The notes beneath the pieces are model-generated. The model saw only the letters and a program-made list of their open reading frames with translations, made no database searches and had not been told where the DNA came from. A stretch of DNA of 29,111 bases from Sphacelaria rigidula (Eukaryota; Phaeophyceae; Sphacelariales). Where the stretch lies: contig CAXNAA020000089.1 of assembly GCA_964200075.2 (NCBI GenBank), positions 1 through 29,111 of the forward strand. Reading direction: 5' to 3'. Shown here piece by piece: positions 9,785-19,130 of this stretch. The translations under genes and the position numbers were made by a program. How positions within the stretch are numbered: position 1 is the first letter of the stretch; the number at the start of each line of letters is the position of its first letter.

Positions 9785-11506
9785 GTGTGGAGACCTTGTC
9801 GGGTGTCCCACTATACGATTTCGTTCATGACCCCCCCCAACCTTTTGTCGTATGCATGTCACAACCGGAGACCTACCGTCCCTGTGATTGGCGAAGCTAG
9901 AGACTTGCTCACATGGTTCCCCCACCAGCGGAGAACCGCCACACTCGCAGGCGTAGTGCAAGCAGTTCAGTCTCAACCTCTATCGGACATGAGTCGCGAA
10001 ATATGTGACGATTACGTGCAACCCCTCATCGAGCTGTTCAATGAAATTGAGCAAACACGCGCTACGTTTTACGAACACGGCAAATTCATGACAGCACAAC
10101 AGCTGCAAAACACAGGTGGTATGAACCGCCTTTACGGTGATCGAGCCCAGACGAGTAGTACGGAGATTAAGTTGTCGGAGGGTGTGGATGGATGGCACAC
10201 CCAAGGGAAGAAGAAGAACAGGATGAAGGAAAGTACCGTGACCACGGGGACAAGACACCCGCGATCGCACCGCCCTCCAACGTCTGTTCATAAATCCACT
10301 ACACCCCTCCAGTCTGACAGTGACTCGATCAGTACGGGATGTTCAGATGAAAATGCACGTATCCCCACCTCCCGTTCTGCGCCGCCTACGCTCGCCGATT
10401 TTCTCCCTCTCTCGTCTAATGTCGCCAAACAGCGACACGCGGCAATCAAGATCAAGAGGGAACCCGAAACCACTCAAAACACCTCGAAACACGTTCAACT
10501 TGCTTCCTCTACCCCCTCTCTTCCACCTAACAGCCCTTCTCCGCCCCCCCAGCCCCGTAATCTATCAAGCGTGCGCTGTGCATACCTAAATTTGGATCTC
10601 AAGTTTGTGGGCAAGGTCAAGCCTTCCCTTCCGTTTCCAGTGGGATCAGATGTAGGTCTGTCGTGTAGTCAACTACGGCAACCCTTGACAACCGTAATGA
10701 GTGATATTCTGTCAATCTGTGACAATCAATTCGTCGACCTGCAGTCTAGTACGTGGGTCGACGGATGGCTCCGTCCACTACACCGAGCACCCGAAGGTGC
10801 CCTCGACTTTAGTACTCCACAAGCTGCGCAGTTGTATACGATGTTTGACACTCTCGTCGACCAAGTCGCTCGTAACCTCACGCTCGGTACATGCGGATAT
10901 GAGGCTTTCACGTCGCTACTCAGATTGATCAGTTCATCACTTGATACAAGCCATGAAGGTGAATCAACTGAAAGCCTTCTCACGCTCAGGGTACCGGTGG
11001 ATACGCCATTCGACCAGTATCTCAAGGAATTCTGTCCGTTGATATCTGTCATGGTTGACGGGGTTTGTGAGCTCGCCCCTACAGAAGAGATGGTGATGAG
11101 TATTTTCCGTTCCAATATGGAACGACGGTATTCTAGCCTGATGCCGACTGTATTTATGGGTGAAAAAGCAACCGCTTCAGTTCCATACCCTGACCTCGAT
11201 AGTATGTGGAGGCAGTTTGATGGATTGCGGTCAAACCGGACTCCGGCGATAGACGTGACGGATGCGAAGCAAAATGGCACCCCTGCAAGCGGCGGCACTG
11301 CCCAGGCTTCCGTCACTCCGCCGTCCTTTTCGGTAGCTGCACCTACTGTGTCACGATCGGAGCCGATACACCCCAAAGCGAGTCAACCGGCGTGGTTTCC
11401 TGGGTCCATGTCCACTACTGGTGAGGTCATGTTCACAGCCCCTGTACAACACCCTGACGCGTTTGCCAGTCAATTCCTCAGTTGGCCCTTTGCGGCCGAA
11501 ATTTGA
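9785..11506 (+). CDS. element 2 gag, capsid-like region (573 codons open)
   Basis: This is the longest open frame of element 2. The track start is a GTG, and gag-like sense enters from another frame between about 9830 and 9900, so the first 30 or so codons may be out of frame. Residues 30-110 are helical and charged; 110-260 are basic then Ser/Pro-rich. Residues about 268-480 form the part shared with element 3: NLDLKFVGKVKP, then WVDGWLRPLH, then a helical segment ending SLMPTVFMGE and a WRQFDGL motif. By position this is the capsid domain of Gag. I recognise no named domain. It lies before the nucleocapsid zinc motif, as expected. It ends at TGA 11504-11506. Confidence 0.6.
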   Translation: MWRPCRVSHYTISFMTPPNLLSYACHNRRPTVPVIGEARDLLTWFPHQRRTATLAGVVQAVQSQPLSDMSREICDDYVQPLIELFNEIEQTRATFYEHGKFMTAQQLQNTGGMNRLYGDRAQTSSTEIKLSEGVDGWHTQGKKKNRMKESTVTTGTRHPRSHRPPTSVHKSTTPLQSDSDSISTGCSDENARIPTSRSAPPTLADFLPLSSNVAKQRHAAIKIKREPETTQNTSKHVQLASSTPSLPPNSPSPPPQPRNLSSVRCAYLNLDLKFVGKVKPSLPFPVGSDVGLSCSQLRQPLTTVMSDILSICDNQFVDLQSSTWVDGWLRPLHRAPEGALDFSTPQAAQLYTMFDTLVDQVARNLTLGTCGYEAFTSLLRLISSSLDTSHEGESTESLLTLRVPVDTPFDQYLKEFCPLISVMVDGVCELAPTEEMVMSIFRSNMERRYSSLMPTVFMGEKATASVPYPDLDSMWRQFDGLRSNRTPAIDVTDAKQNGTPASGGTAQASVTPPSFSVAAPTVSRSEPIHPKASQPAWFPGSMSTTGEVMFTAPVQHPDAFASQFLSWPFAAEI

Positions 11507-12104
11507 CCTGAGATTTTCCAAGTTAGCACTTCCATGAACAACTCGGATCCCCCCCTCTAGGCTCGGGATGTAGACCCTGACCTCAGGTCTGGATTGATTC
11601 GCAACTGCAAACACCGCTGTCTAAACTGTGGCATTTCGTTCGACGAACAGACGGGATACTCTGCGGACGGTCGCGTTCCGATGCACTCAACGCGCAACTG
11701 TGATGAACCTTTCACGAACGCATTTGGTGTACTTAACCCGATGTTCCTTAACCCACAATATTCACACTATTGACGGACTTGGCAAGCGCGTATGCATTCT
11801 TACCGTCGCCCTCAATCTGGTGACGGCCGCATTTCACACCAACCTCCAAGGCGCGGGAATCGCCACTATGGTAACGAACCCCGCGCACCCAACAACCAGT
11901 ATCAACAACTCTACTATCAGACTCAGCAAGCGAACGCTGGCCGCTCGAGCCTGCCCCCCCCCTCCTCCTGGCGCTTTTCACCCGCAAATGCAGACTCCGT
12001 CACAAGATGCTCGCCAACCGTTCACAGCGGGAAATGCTGCACCGGCTGAACCCCGCCAGGAAGAGAACCGTTCTTCCACTGATGCTAAACGTACCACCTG
12101 ACGG
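11507..12104 (+). pseudogene. element 2 nucleocapsid region: long-spaced CCHC and basic segment
   Basis: In the frame from about 11595, CLNC is followed by a 17-residue insert and then HSTRNC, giving CX2C-X17-HX4C, a stretched version of the retroviral-type zinc knuckle. A TGA at 11771-11773 lies where element 3 has a TGG codon (the AWRRWQ region), so it is a Trp codon lost by a G-to-A change. After it comes an Arg/Asn/Gln/Tyr-rich basic stretch (MHSYRRPQSGDGR..., about 11791-11950) that would bind RNA. A C8 run near 11955 coincides with another frame change into a Pro/Gln-rich frame that ends at 12101. Confidence 0.6.
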
Positions 12105-12931
12105 TGTTTTGGAAATGTAGAAGTCCCCGCGTTTCCGAATAGCAAACAGTGGGGTAACCCCGAGTGTGCGACTGCTGAAGTCATAAAGCTGTCGCCCTCT
12201 ACATGTTCTACTTACAGTTCGCGTTCATTCCCCATTGTCTGCCACAGGCCCACATTGGGGAACCATACATTGATGGCAACACGCCGCGGAAGTGCCCCCC
12301 CCTTTTCTTTCGCTCGGCCAGTAGACACACATCACAAAACTGAATCGATGTCGTATGGCACAGGTTCAGGTTTGTGGTACGGGTACACTGGGCTCGATCA
12401 GACTGTTATTATGGGTTCCAAGGCAGCAGAGTCCCGTGCATCGTTACATGACCCCCAATTGCGCAACGACTAACCCCAGTGTGTTAATTCTAGAGCGGAT
12501 CTCCTAGTTTTACCTCCGAGTGGTATTAATCATAGCCAGTTGGATCCTTTCTCCCCGCGGGATTGGCAGTCATGTAGTGTAACACCTCCCGCCTCCGAAG
12601 CAGGAACATCTTTTGTCGCGGTAGCTGTTACCCCGCAGCCGTTCATTGCGGGACAATAAAATCAAGGTCACACACCAGCCCCCAAACGTGCTTAGGTGCC
12701 AAGCTAATGCCTGTTACACCCACGAACGAAATAACGTCGGTGCCCGGCCCCCTTTTATTTGGTGAGCGTACGTTTTCGAGCACAGAGCGCAACGGTGTCG
12801 AACCCTGGCTTTCCGTCGCTCAGCGGGTTGGGAAGGAACCCCAAGTAACAGCGCCGGTGGAGCGCCACGAGCGTGACCAAAGGCGGACTGTCCTTGACTA
12901 ACTCCCAATAGCCCCCGGAGCAGCCGAACCG
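12105..12931 (+). pseudogene. element 2 spacer, decayed part
   Basis: This stretch joins the nucleocapsid and the protease-bearing frame. Open segments in several frames (for example 12255-12473) have no recognised motif. The equivalent position in element 3 (21101-22068) is also a low-complexity spacer, so it is probably degraded spacer coding sequence, not a separate gene. Confidence 0.4.
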
Positions 12932-13807
12932 TTGGTACGCTATACGCGTTATCCTCGGCAGGCTCCTCCGGATGACCCTGTAGATATCCCTGAAGATACA
13001 GTTGCACCCGTCCACAAAAATCGTGAACGGGTGTCGGTTTCATCAGATGAAAACGATTCTGTCGATCAGGCCGGTGTTTCTCAGATTTCGAAGAGATCAA
13101 CACTGCTCCCTGTCGACCCCTCACACACCATGTTAGAAGCCCCCTCTAAAATAGCGTTGTCATCTGTTGCGTCAGATACCTCGCTGCCACTTGGGCCTTC
13201 GCCTCCTTGTCATGAAAACCCCCCGTCTAGTTCTTCATCACAACGAAAACGTGGTGTAGTGACCGACGAGCCGTCCACGCTTGATCGCTCGTCCCCTATT
13301 TTACCAACGTCGTCCCCCACTAAGACGAGTAGCGAATTGACTACTGTAGCCAACTCGCCTCCACCCTTTGACGAAACGTCCCCTTGGTTGCCCACACTTC
13401 ATGCTGCACCTTCGCCAGCTTCGCAAACAGATGCTTCGCTACTTGTTGCGGCCGACCGAGATATCTCAAGCCAACGCCACCAGTTGTCGCGGCCAGCCAC
13501 GACAACTGTCCTTCCCAGGCATCGTCCATCCCTTACAGTGTACGAAATTCAACACTCGACAGATCCTCCACCAACTGCGACCGACACTCTGTGCCCCGAC
13601 CCACCTGCGGACAGAAATCTTGCTCCAAAGGATCACAAACGTTTGTATTTCAGCACAGTCGCTCACAATCACAAGCACGGTTTGTCCACAGATGTATTGC
13701 CAGAATTTGGACCGGATCTAGTCAGCGGTACTGCAATCATGGATGATGCCTCCTTCACAACGAAAATAGGTGTACATAGTGGAATGCACGCAACATGCCC
13801 TTTATGA
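12932..13807 (+). CDS. element 2 Ser/Pro-rich spacer leading into the protease
   Basis: An open frame of 291 codons, very rich in Ser, Pro, Thr and Asp, with no globular domain until its end. The last 40 residues (FGPDLVSG...FTTKIGVHSG) match the segment just before the protease in element 3 (HGPDLVVG...FTTRVAIHSG). The frame closes with TGA at 13805-13807 and continues in the same frame into the protease, so protease and spacer were one polyprotein. Such a long disordered spacer between nucleocapsid and protease is unusual for Ty3-type elements. Composition and the shared tail support real coding sequence. Confidence 0.6.
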   Translation: MVRYTRYPRQAPPDDPVDIPEDTVAPVHKNRERVSVSSDENDSVDQAGVSQISKRSTLLPVDPSHTMLEAPSKIALSSVASDTSLPLGPSPPCHENPPSSSSSQRKRGVVTDEPSTLDRSSPILPTSSPTKTSSELTTVANSPPPFDETSPWLPTLHAAPSPASQTDASLLVAADRDISSQRHQLSRPATTTVLPRHRPSLTVYEIQHSTDPPPTATDTLCPDPPADRNLAPKDHKRLYFSTVAHNHKHGLSTDVLPEFGPDLVSGTAIMDDASFTTKIGVHSGMHATCPL

Positions 13808-13816
13808 GCTGTTGCT

Positions 13817-14488
13817 TTGCCCGATTCAGGCTCGCCCCAAACGTTCATCACCGCCAGCAGCTGGCAACAAATGATCCACGCGGGGGCTACGGACGCACAT
13901 TGCGTTTCTACGGTTTCCCTTCGTGTTTTCGGCGGGTTTGGTGCTTCCACTTCACTTACGGTTGATCGTTCAGTAAGACTTAGTGTGCAATTTTTCGATG
14001 ACACGGGTCCGACTGCGCGATTATCCGTATGGGCTCTCATAGTGCCCGATGGTACCATGTCGGTTGATGTTTTACTGGGGCGTGATAGTTGGCTTCGGTT
14101 TTCCACTCATACATACACGTCAGACACACCTGTTTCGCACCATCCCAAGACTGACAGGTTGAAATTGGGATATCACGACACTGCTTCGGGGGCGCATGCC
14201 TATGTCGATGATCCAACACACACAGGTGGTGCTTTCCGACTGTACTACGTTGGCGAAAATGTAACCTCCTTATCCCTTGAACCCCAATCCATACATGTGA
14301 ACCTTGTGAGACGGAACGGATCCCCTGCCCTCACTGGGCAATACTTGGCCGAACTCATCAACCCCAATCAACCGGCTGATGATGTAAGTACCTTCGGTCA
14401 GACCGAAGTATTCGTCCACGAAGGTGGACAATCCATTCATCTCTCACGTTCTCTGCATGTTTCGATTTACTCCCAGGTCATCTGTTAG
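13817..14488 (+). pseudogene. element 2 retropepsin-like aspartic protease
   Basis: Near its N-terminus the frame encodes PDSGSPQTF, with the catalytic DSG intact, and about 85 residues on VDVLLGRDSWLRF, the hydrophobic-Gly flap-end motif typical of retropepsins. Between them FGGFG and SVRLSVQFFDD match the element 3 protease. The 130 residues after the protease (YYVGENV..., LVRRNGSPALTGQY) are also shared with element 3 and link protease to RT. The track start is not biological: the frame is open upstream apart from the TGA at 13805-13807. It would cut Gag-Pol. The active site looks intact, unlike that of element 3. Confidence 0.75.
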
Positions 14489-14755
14489 GTTTTGCTCAGG
14501 CGCCCCTCCTACGGACAGGCTTGTCAAACGTGTGTCTGGCAACCGAACGGAAAGTGCCACCAGACACCTCGATCAACGCGGACTCTCCGCCGTTCGACAA
14601 ACCTCGCCCGATGGCAGTGGACGATGCGTCTAACGCACCTGACCCAAACCCCCCAACTGTATTGCTAGATAGATTATCGCCAGAGCAACGTGTTAGTTTC
14701 CCGCGTTTATGGAACAATATCCCCCAACATTTGCGACATATTGCTTTCGATCTAT
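14489..14755 (+). pseudogene. element 2 protease-RT linker, truncated
   Basis: After a frameshift near 14475 the sense continues with GFAQAPLLRTGL, which matches GIAAAPLMHTPL of element 3. It then runs in an open frame (14521-14757) to LDRLSPEQR and RLWNNIPQHLRHIAFDL. In element 3 the corresponding segment leads directly into RT. Here it ends at the first bases of MITE copy D and does not resume beyond it, so RT was lost. Confidence 0.65.
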
Positions 14756-14998
14756 GACTAATGCCGAGATAGCCCCACCACAAACAGTGCACCGGCACCA
14801 TCCAACGAACCGGCTGCGATCCCACTATTGGGCTCGTTTGCAGCTATTTCGCCCAGAGGCGTGTAGCAGTCCGAAATCAGCTATAACGCTCAAATCAGTC
14901 GCGTCGTGCGGCACGAAACCAGCTTTAACGGCAGTTATGATCATCGCCTCCGTGCACGTTTTTGGCCAGTTTTGGGGGGGGCTATCTCGGCAGCGGTC
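14756..14998 (+). mobile_element. MITE copy D (243 bp), diverged subfamily of family 1
   Basis: The left end is GACTAATGCCGAGATAGCCCCACCAC and the right end is GTTTTGGGGGGGGCTATCTCGGCAGCGGTC, so the two ends pair over TGCCGAGATAGCCCC. Length, the GAC start, the GATAGCCCC core, a C/G run and the subterminal TTTTGGCCAGTTTTGGGG resemble family 1, but the outer 12 nt and most of the interior differ. The flanks do not form a 4-bp duplication (CTAT left, ACCT right). Left of it is element 2 coding sequence; right of it is unrelated DNA. Confidence 0.75.
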
Positions 14999-16401
14999 AC
15001 CTTGTGCCACATTGGGTCAACGCGCATCGCACGCCAGTCTCGCCTTGCTGTGTTTTTGTGTCTTTTTGTGACATATACACCTGCACGTTGCACTGCGGTA
15101 CGTTCCGCCTGCAAAACGCAACATCCCCTGGGGATTCAGTACAGCACGGTCACACGCCCAGCCATCCCTGGCTCGCGTATTTGGTCTTGTTGCCCCCTCT
15201 TATCTGACAGGACAAGTCTTCTACTACAGGGTTGTTACAGGACATCAGTGCACAGGGTGCACTGTTGCTCACAATCAACCGCTGTTCCTGACCTGAGCTC
15301 TTTGCCAAGTCAGCCATCTGCTGCTTTCATATTTCAGTATCGAGTGTACACATCTTTTGTTCTCGGGTCGCTGAGTAACACAACCCGTGCTCCCAAAGAG
15401 GTGACCAGGGACATCTGTACACGCGATTTGTAACCGTTCTGGCACCTTCGCTGTATCGCGATCGACGTCATTCGTACCTACTTTGTTGTTGTTGTCTTCT
15501 TCTGGTGTACTTCGCACAGCTGTAGAGCAGTGCTGTACATCACCGTGGTAAGTAACAATACACATCACAATGAACTATGAGGTTTTTTCTCATCGACCCC
15601 CTCTCGGCCAAATACTAGTTAATTGTTCCGAGAAAGATTCGTCGCGATAATACTCGTTTGTAACCTTTCAGACCTACGTCACGTGCTCACTTGGAGCAGA
15701 CGGCACTCGAAACCAGTGCCCCTTGCCTGTGCACTATTTTTTTTCGGCACCCGCCCTCAGCGTTGCCCCTGCTGCGCACAACTTCAACTTTGTTTTATAT
15801 ACGTATGTTGTCCCAACTCCGTTGTGTAACAAGCTTTCGCCCTGCATTACGCAGTCCGATCTTGCGGCCTACATCCCAAGCTGTGTAGAAGCTTTTGTGC
15901 TGCCCTACGCCGCACGATCTTTCGGTGCTCATCTAAAATTTTCACTGAACACTGCCAGTCGTTTCTCAGCTTGTCTCGGGATGATACAGGTATAGTTTGT
16001 CCTTGACGTCACAACCGGAACACGTGTGAGTTGTGCTACTTTCACGTACCAACGCTGCTACAGACAATTGGATTTTCGCCTTTCCGTTGCCGTACGTCTG
16101 TTCTGTGCGCAATCCCGAGCTTCCGTTGATAGCTCTTACCGCCACAACTTAAATAGTTGTATTGATCAGACCTCCGACATTGTTGTTACATATGCAGCGA
16201 TTAGCTTGGAAAATAATTCTCGAGTTCATCAGGTTCCCAAGGTTCCTCCAGGCGCTATTAGGCTTCATTATCCCGTATTTCCGGATACAAGCTTCGTCCG
16301 TTGCACTTAGCATTTCCTTGTGTCAAGCTCCGTTGATTGGAGCCCGACGACCAGACACACTGCTCCTGCCGTTTCAAGCACACAAGTTGCGTACGACTAT
16401 C
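14999..16401. other. non-coding stretch, presumed leader of element 3
   Basis: No gene supported. It should include the 5' leader and any 5' LTR of element 3. I compared it by eye with the sequence after element 3 (27820-28400) and saw no shared block, and neither the 41-bp repeats nor the stem-loops found there recur here. The open frames 14906-15433 and 15623-15995 have no recognisable motif. Confidence 0.45.
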
Positions 16402-16659
16402 ATGTCGCACAGAAATAACGCTGGCTCTTCCCCTCAATTGGGAAACCAATCGCTTCGTCGGACACGAAGTCAAACCACTGGTGCTTCGAAATATTTTGAT
16501 AAGAGTGTCACGTCACCTTTAACTCTTCGACGCACGTATGCGAGCGCTGCTCGATCTTCGGGATCTGAAGACCAACCTTCGAGCGATGCTCGTTCTTCGA
16601 GGCTTGAAGGAAAGACTATGACGCCGCGACTTGTTCTGTCACGTACCGATTCGCACTCA

Positions 16660-16881
16660 GAGAACCGGCTTGTGCCACCGGCTGAGTCATTGGCTCCTGA
16701 CGAACATGTCAGTAAACCCATAACGGTGGATTCCGTAGCACCTTCCTCGCTGCGGCCTGTTCTTCCGAACCCCGATGTGGACTCCGAAGCCAGGATAGTG
16801 CCCCCAGCTGAGTCGTTGCCTCCGGACACACGTGTTCAGCTTGGCCCTGTAACGGTTGCTTCAACCGTGGCACCCCGTCGC
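16660..16881 (+). repeat. 126-bp coding tandem repeat in element 3 gag
   Basis: Two copies, at 16660 and 16786, start with E-N/A-R-L/I-V-P-P-A-E-S-L and differ at many positions. The period of 126 bp (42 codons) keeps the frame, so the duplication was compatible with a working gag. The second copy is recognisable for about 96 bp. Confidence 0.75.
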
Positions 16882-17402
16882 ATGACGGTTGACAACTCTC
16901 GAGACGATTCTGTCCCGACGAAGCATATCGCTTTTGGAGCAAGAGACTTTGTCACGCCGACTTCTTCCGTTACGGACCTCCATCGCACGACTCTCGACTG
17001 TCCCGTGCCCCCAATGCGCAGTCCAATGTCGGACCAGCAGTCGCGGCCATGCATTCTGCCCTGCAGACTCTGCATCGCACTTCATCGGCGTCGGCGCACT
17101 CGCCAGCCTCAGCTCTCATCGAGGCATTTACGGCTTTTTGCCAGGCCACGCTCCAAGACCAATCGGCGTCTGCTCACGTGCAATTCAACGATGATTCTGC
17201 ACCTGCCACGCCCAAATCCGTACGTTCGGCGCCCCGATCGGCGACATCGCGTCCTTCGTTCGTCACTCACGAAATATTCAACGAACATGAGTCTAACCCC
17301 TCCTCGACGTCAAACCAGAGTCTTGCTCGCGCTCCTGACCGGCGCCGCACACCGACAGTTGGTCACGACCACGTTACCCGTGCTGGCAGTTCCAGGGACA
17401 AC

Positions 17403-17636
17403 TCCCAGCGAAGCTTGAATACGTCGCGCATTTACACACGCCCGAAGAATGTCGCTCATGGTCACACATATGACGGTAGTTCACAACACAGTTCCAATTC
17501 ATCGCGCGCTTCGAAGCGCCCGATGAATGCCAACCGTGACCGTACTCACGAAGATGATTCGCGGCACAGATCAAGTTAATCGCGCGTTCACTCGCGCTCG
17601 AAGAACACCGATCATGCAACCGCGCGCACCCCTCCT
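17403..17636 (+). repeat. 78-bp coding tandem repeat, three copies, in element 3 gag
   Basis: Copies start at 17403, 17481 and 17559. Each encodes 26 residues of the pattern SQR/SQH/SRH ... SR ... RPKN/RPMN/RSKN ... H. The exact 78-bp period keeps the frame. The third copy contains the TAA at 17577-17579 at a position where the other two have Thr or Ser, so the stop arose after the repeat. Confidence 0.8.
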
Positions 17637-17846
17637 GCTCCACATCTGTCATGCCGCCGTCATTTACGCAACGATAACACTGTACATGTTGACGGTGTCC
17701 AAACTATATTTTCGGATACGTCACCGGCTCTGGAATCCTCAATTGAGGGATCCGGCCGCACTTCATCACAAAACCGACGACCCCGTAATGACCGCGACCC
17801 ACCGTCTCGCTCTGACGCTGCGGTTATTCGTTTTCTTCAACAACGA

Positions 17847-19130
17847 TTGATAGACCTCGAGCGACAACTATCAATAATGGAGAACTCAAGATCCACTGCC
17901 GCTGCCGCCAAGACTACGGCGGAGACCACCGGCGATACTGCAGCTACTGCTGCCGCCACAACCGCCGCTGCCGCCGCCGCTACCTTGGCCACTGCGCCTT
18001 TTGCCGCCCCCTCGACAGCCCCAACACCCGCTGCCGCCCCGTCTGCAGTCGATACTGACGCAGATAGTGCTCCAACCACTGGCCCGGTCGCGGATGCCCC
18101 CGTGCGCTCGCCCCCGTCTGTGGAGGATCTCCCTCCGCTCGGCGACGAGCAGTGCCCTACCGGCCTTCTATTGAGGCTGTTCAGGGACCGCCCTCCTGCG
18201 GAACAACTGGAACTCATTGATGATTATGCCTCGCATGCGCCGGCGCTGGCACAGGGCGTCCTCGAGAACCAAAGGGAGGCCGACGCCGCTGCGGCACGCG
18301 TTCTAGCCGAAGGACACGCTGCCAAGCTTCAAGACCTCCAGCGCCAGGCTACACGTGCTCAGACGAACAATTCCGCGGCTCAACGCACTCTACAGGAAGG
18401 CCACACTGATGCGTTGGCAGCTCGAAAGCGCGTCAAGGATCTCGAGGATCATGTCCGCAGAACTGCCCATGACGCGGCCACGTCGGTGGCCCGCCTCTCA
18501 AACCATCCGGCATCTCCGCCGCCCATCGATAACACGTCCGGTGGTCGCTCTTCCCGCCAGCCAACGACCGATACGTCTACTTACGTGATTCCACGTAAGA
18601 CCGACTACACGTCGTATGCTGCGGCCGCTGCCGTCCCCACGACGGCCCCGACACGCCCGCCTCGTGCACCTAGGTCGGCGGCCGATGCCCGCCTGACGCC
18701 AGGTCTGCAACTGGCGCCTCACGAACGAGTGTTACTTTCTCGTTCCGCGGCCGTTCATACCGGTCCGTTCCACAGAAGCAACCACCTCCACTGCTCCCGC
18801 GAGGCCTGGAACTTGATTTCGCAACGCATGCTCTACGCTATTGGTGTTTACGTGGAGCAGGGCGGCTTCCTCCCCGACGAAGGCGTATCGGCACTCACCT
18901 TGGGCCAACTGGTCCTCCAAATGGCTATCGGCGATCACCCGGATCACCAGCGTTACGTCCGCGTTGTCACCGATCATTTTGCGGCGCTACGTGCCGCTTA
19001 CAAACCTGATCCCGGCGCCACCATCACCAACAATGACCAAGATGAAGATGGGTGGACTCCTGCAAGTGCCAAGTGCAGGGGACATAAGAAGAACCACCGG
19101 AGGGATGATGACAACGATGAAGGAGGCTGA
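17847..19130 (+). CDS. element 3 gag, Ala-rich and coiled-coil segment (427 codons)
   Basis: An open frame whose track start is TTG; the sense is continuous upstream to about 17050 apart from one TAA. Residues 17-90 are extremely Ala/Thr/Pro-rich. Residues 100-125 (LPPLGDEQCPTGLLLRLF) look globular. Residues 135-212 have the spacing of a long coiled coil (LENQREADAAAARVLAEGHAAK..., RKRVKDLEDHVRR). After a Ser/Thr-rich linker, residues 285-390 form a second folded region (NLISQRMLYAIGVYVEQGG, LVLQMAIGDHPDH). The tail is very acidic and basic and ends at TGA 19128-19130, after which the same frame continues Gly/Arg-rich. Gag self-assembly is the likely role. I recognise no named family beyond retroelement gag. 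Confidence 0.6.
   Translation: MIDLERQLSIMENSRSTAAAAKTTAETTGDTAATAAATTAAAAAATLATAPFAAPSTAPTPAAAPSAVDTDADSAPTTGPVADAPVRSPPSVEDLPPLGDEQCPTGLLLRLFRDRPPAEQLELIDDYASHAPALAQGVLENQREADAAAARVLAEGHAAKLQDLQRQATRAQTNNSAAQRTLQEGHTDALAARKRVKDLEDHVRRTAHDAATSVARLSNHPASPPPIDNTSGGRSSRQPTTDTSTYVIPRKTDYTSYAAAAAVPTTAPTRPPRAPRSAADARLTPGLQLAPHERVLLSRSAAVHTGPFHRSNHLHCSREAWNLISQRMLYAIGVYVEQGGFLPDEGVSALTLGQLVLQMAIGDHPDHQRYVRVVTDHFAALRAAYKPDPGATITNNDQDEDGWTPASAKCRGHKKNHRRDDDNDEGG

Larger units (their letters stand above)
8618..14755 (+). mobile_element. element 2: 3'-truncated Ty3/gypsy-like retrotransposon
   Basis: The plus strand carries, in order, a gag N-terminus with a coiled coil, a capsid-like region, a nucleocapsid zinc motif and basic segment, a long Ser/Pro-rich spacer, a retropepsin, and the leader that precedes RT. 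Each segment can be aligned by eye with element 3 downstream in the same orientation, so the two belong to one family but have diverged strongly. The element stops at MITE copy D precisely where RT should start. No RT, RNase H or integrase belonging to it is seen. Several frameshifts and stops mark it as a fossil. LTRs are not recognised. Confidence 0.82.
16402..17846 (+). pseudogene. element 3 gag, N-terminal repetitive region
   Basis: The likely start is the ATG at 16402 (MSHRNNAGSS). About 200 Ser/Pro/Arg-rich codons follow, including a 42-residue repeat. Near 17050 the sense moves to another frame (17049-17579), which encodes three 26-residue repeats, meets a TAA at 17577-17579 within the third, and continues in frame into the coiled-coil frame that starts at 17847. 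Low complexity and basic residues suggest a disordered, RNA-contacting Gag N-terminus. No named domain is recognised. The upstream part of the long frame (from 16162) lacks an ATG and looks like leader sequence. Confidence 0.55.

Noticed and set aside
11628-11940. First half of the 157-codon frame at 11628-12101 as a protein
   Set aside because: The overlapping frame carries the zinc motif and basic tail shared with element 3. Only the last third of the 11628 frame appears to be in sense, after the C run.
16162-16401. N-terminal extension of the element 3 gag frame before the ATG at 16402
   Set aside because: It has no ATG in frame, a composition unlike the following gag, and hydrophobic residues from a pyrimidine-rich leader.
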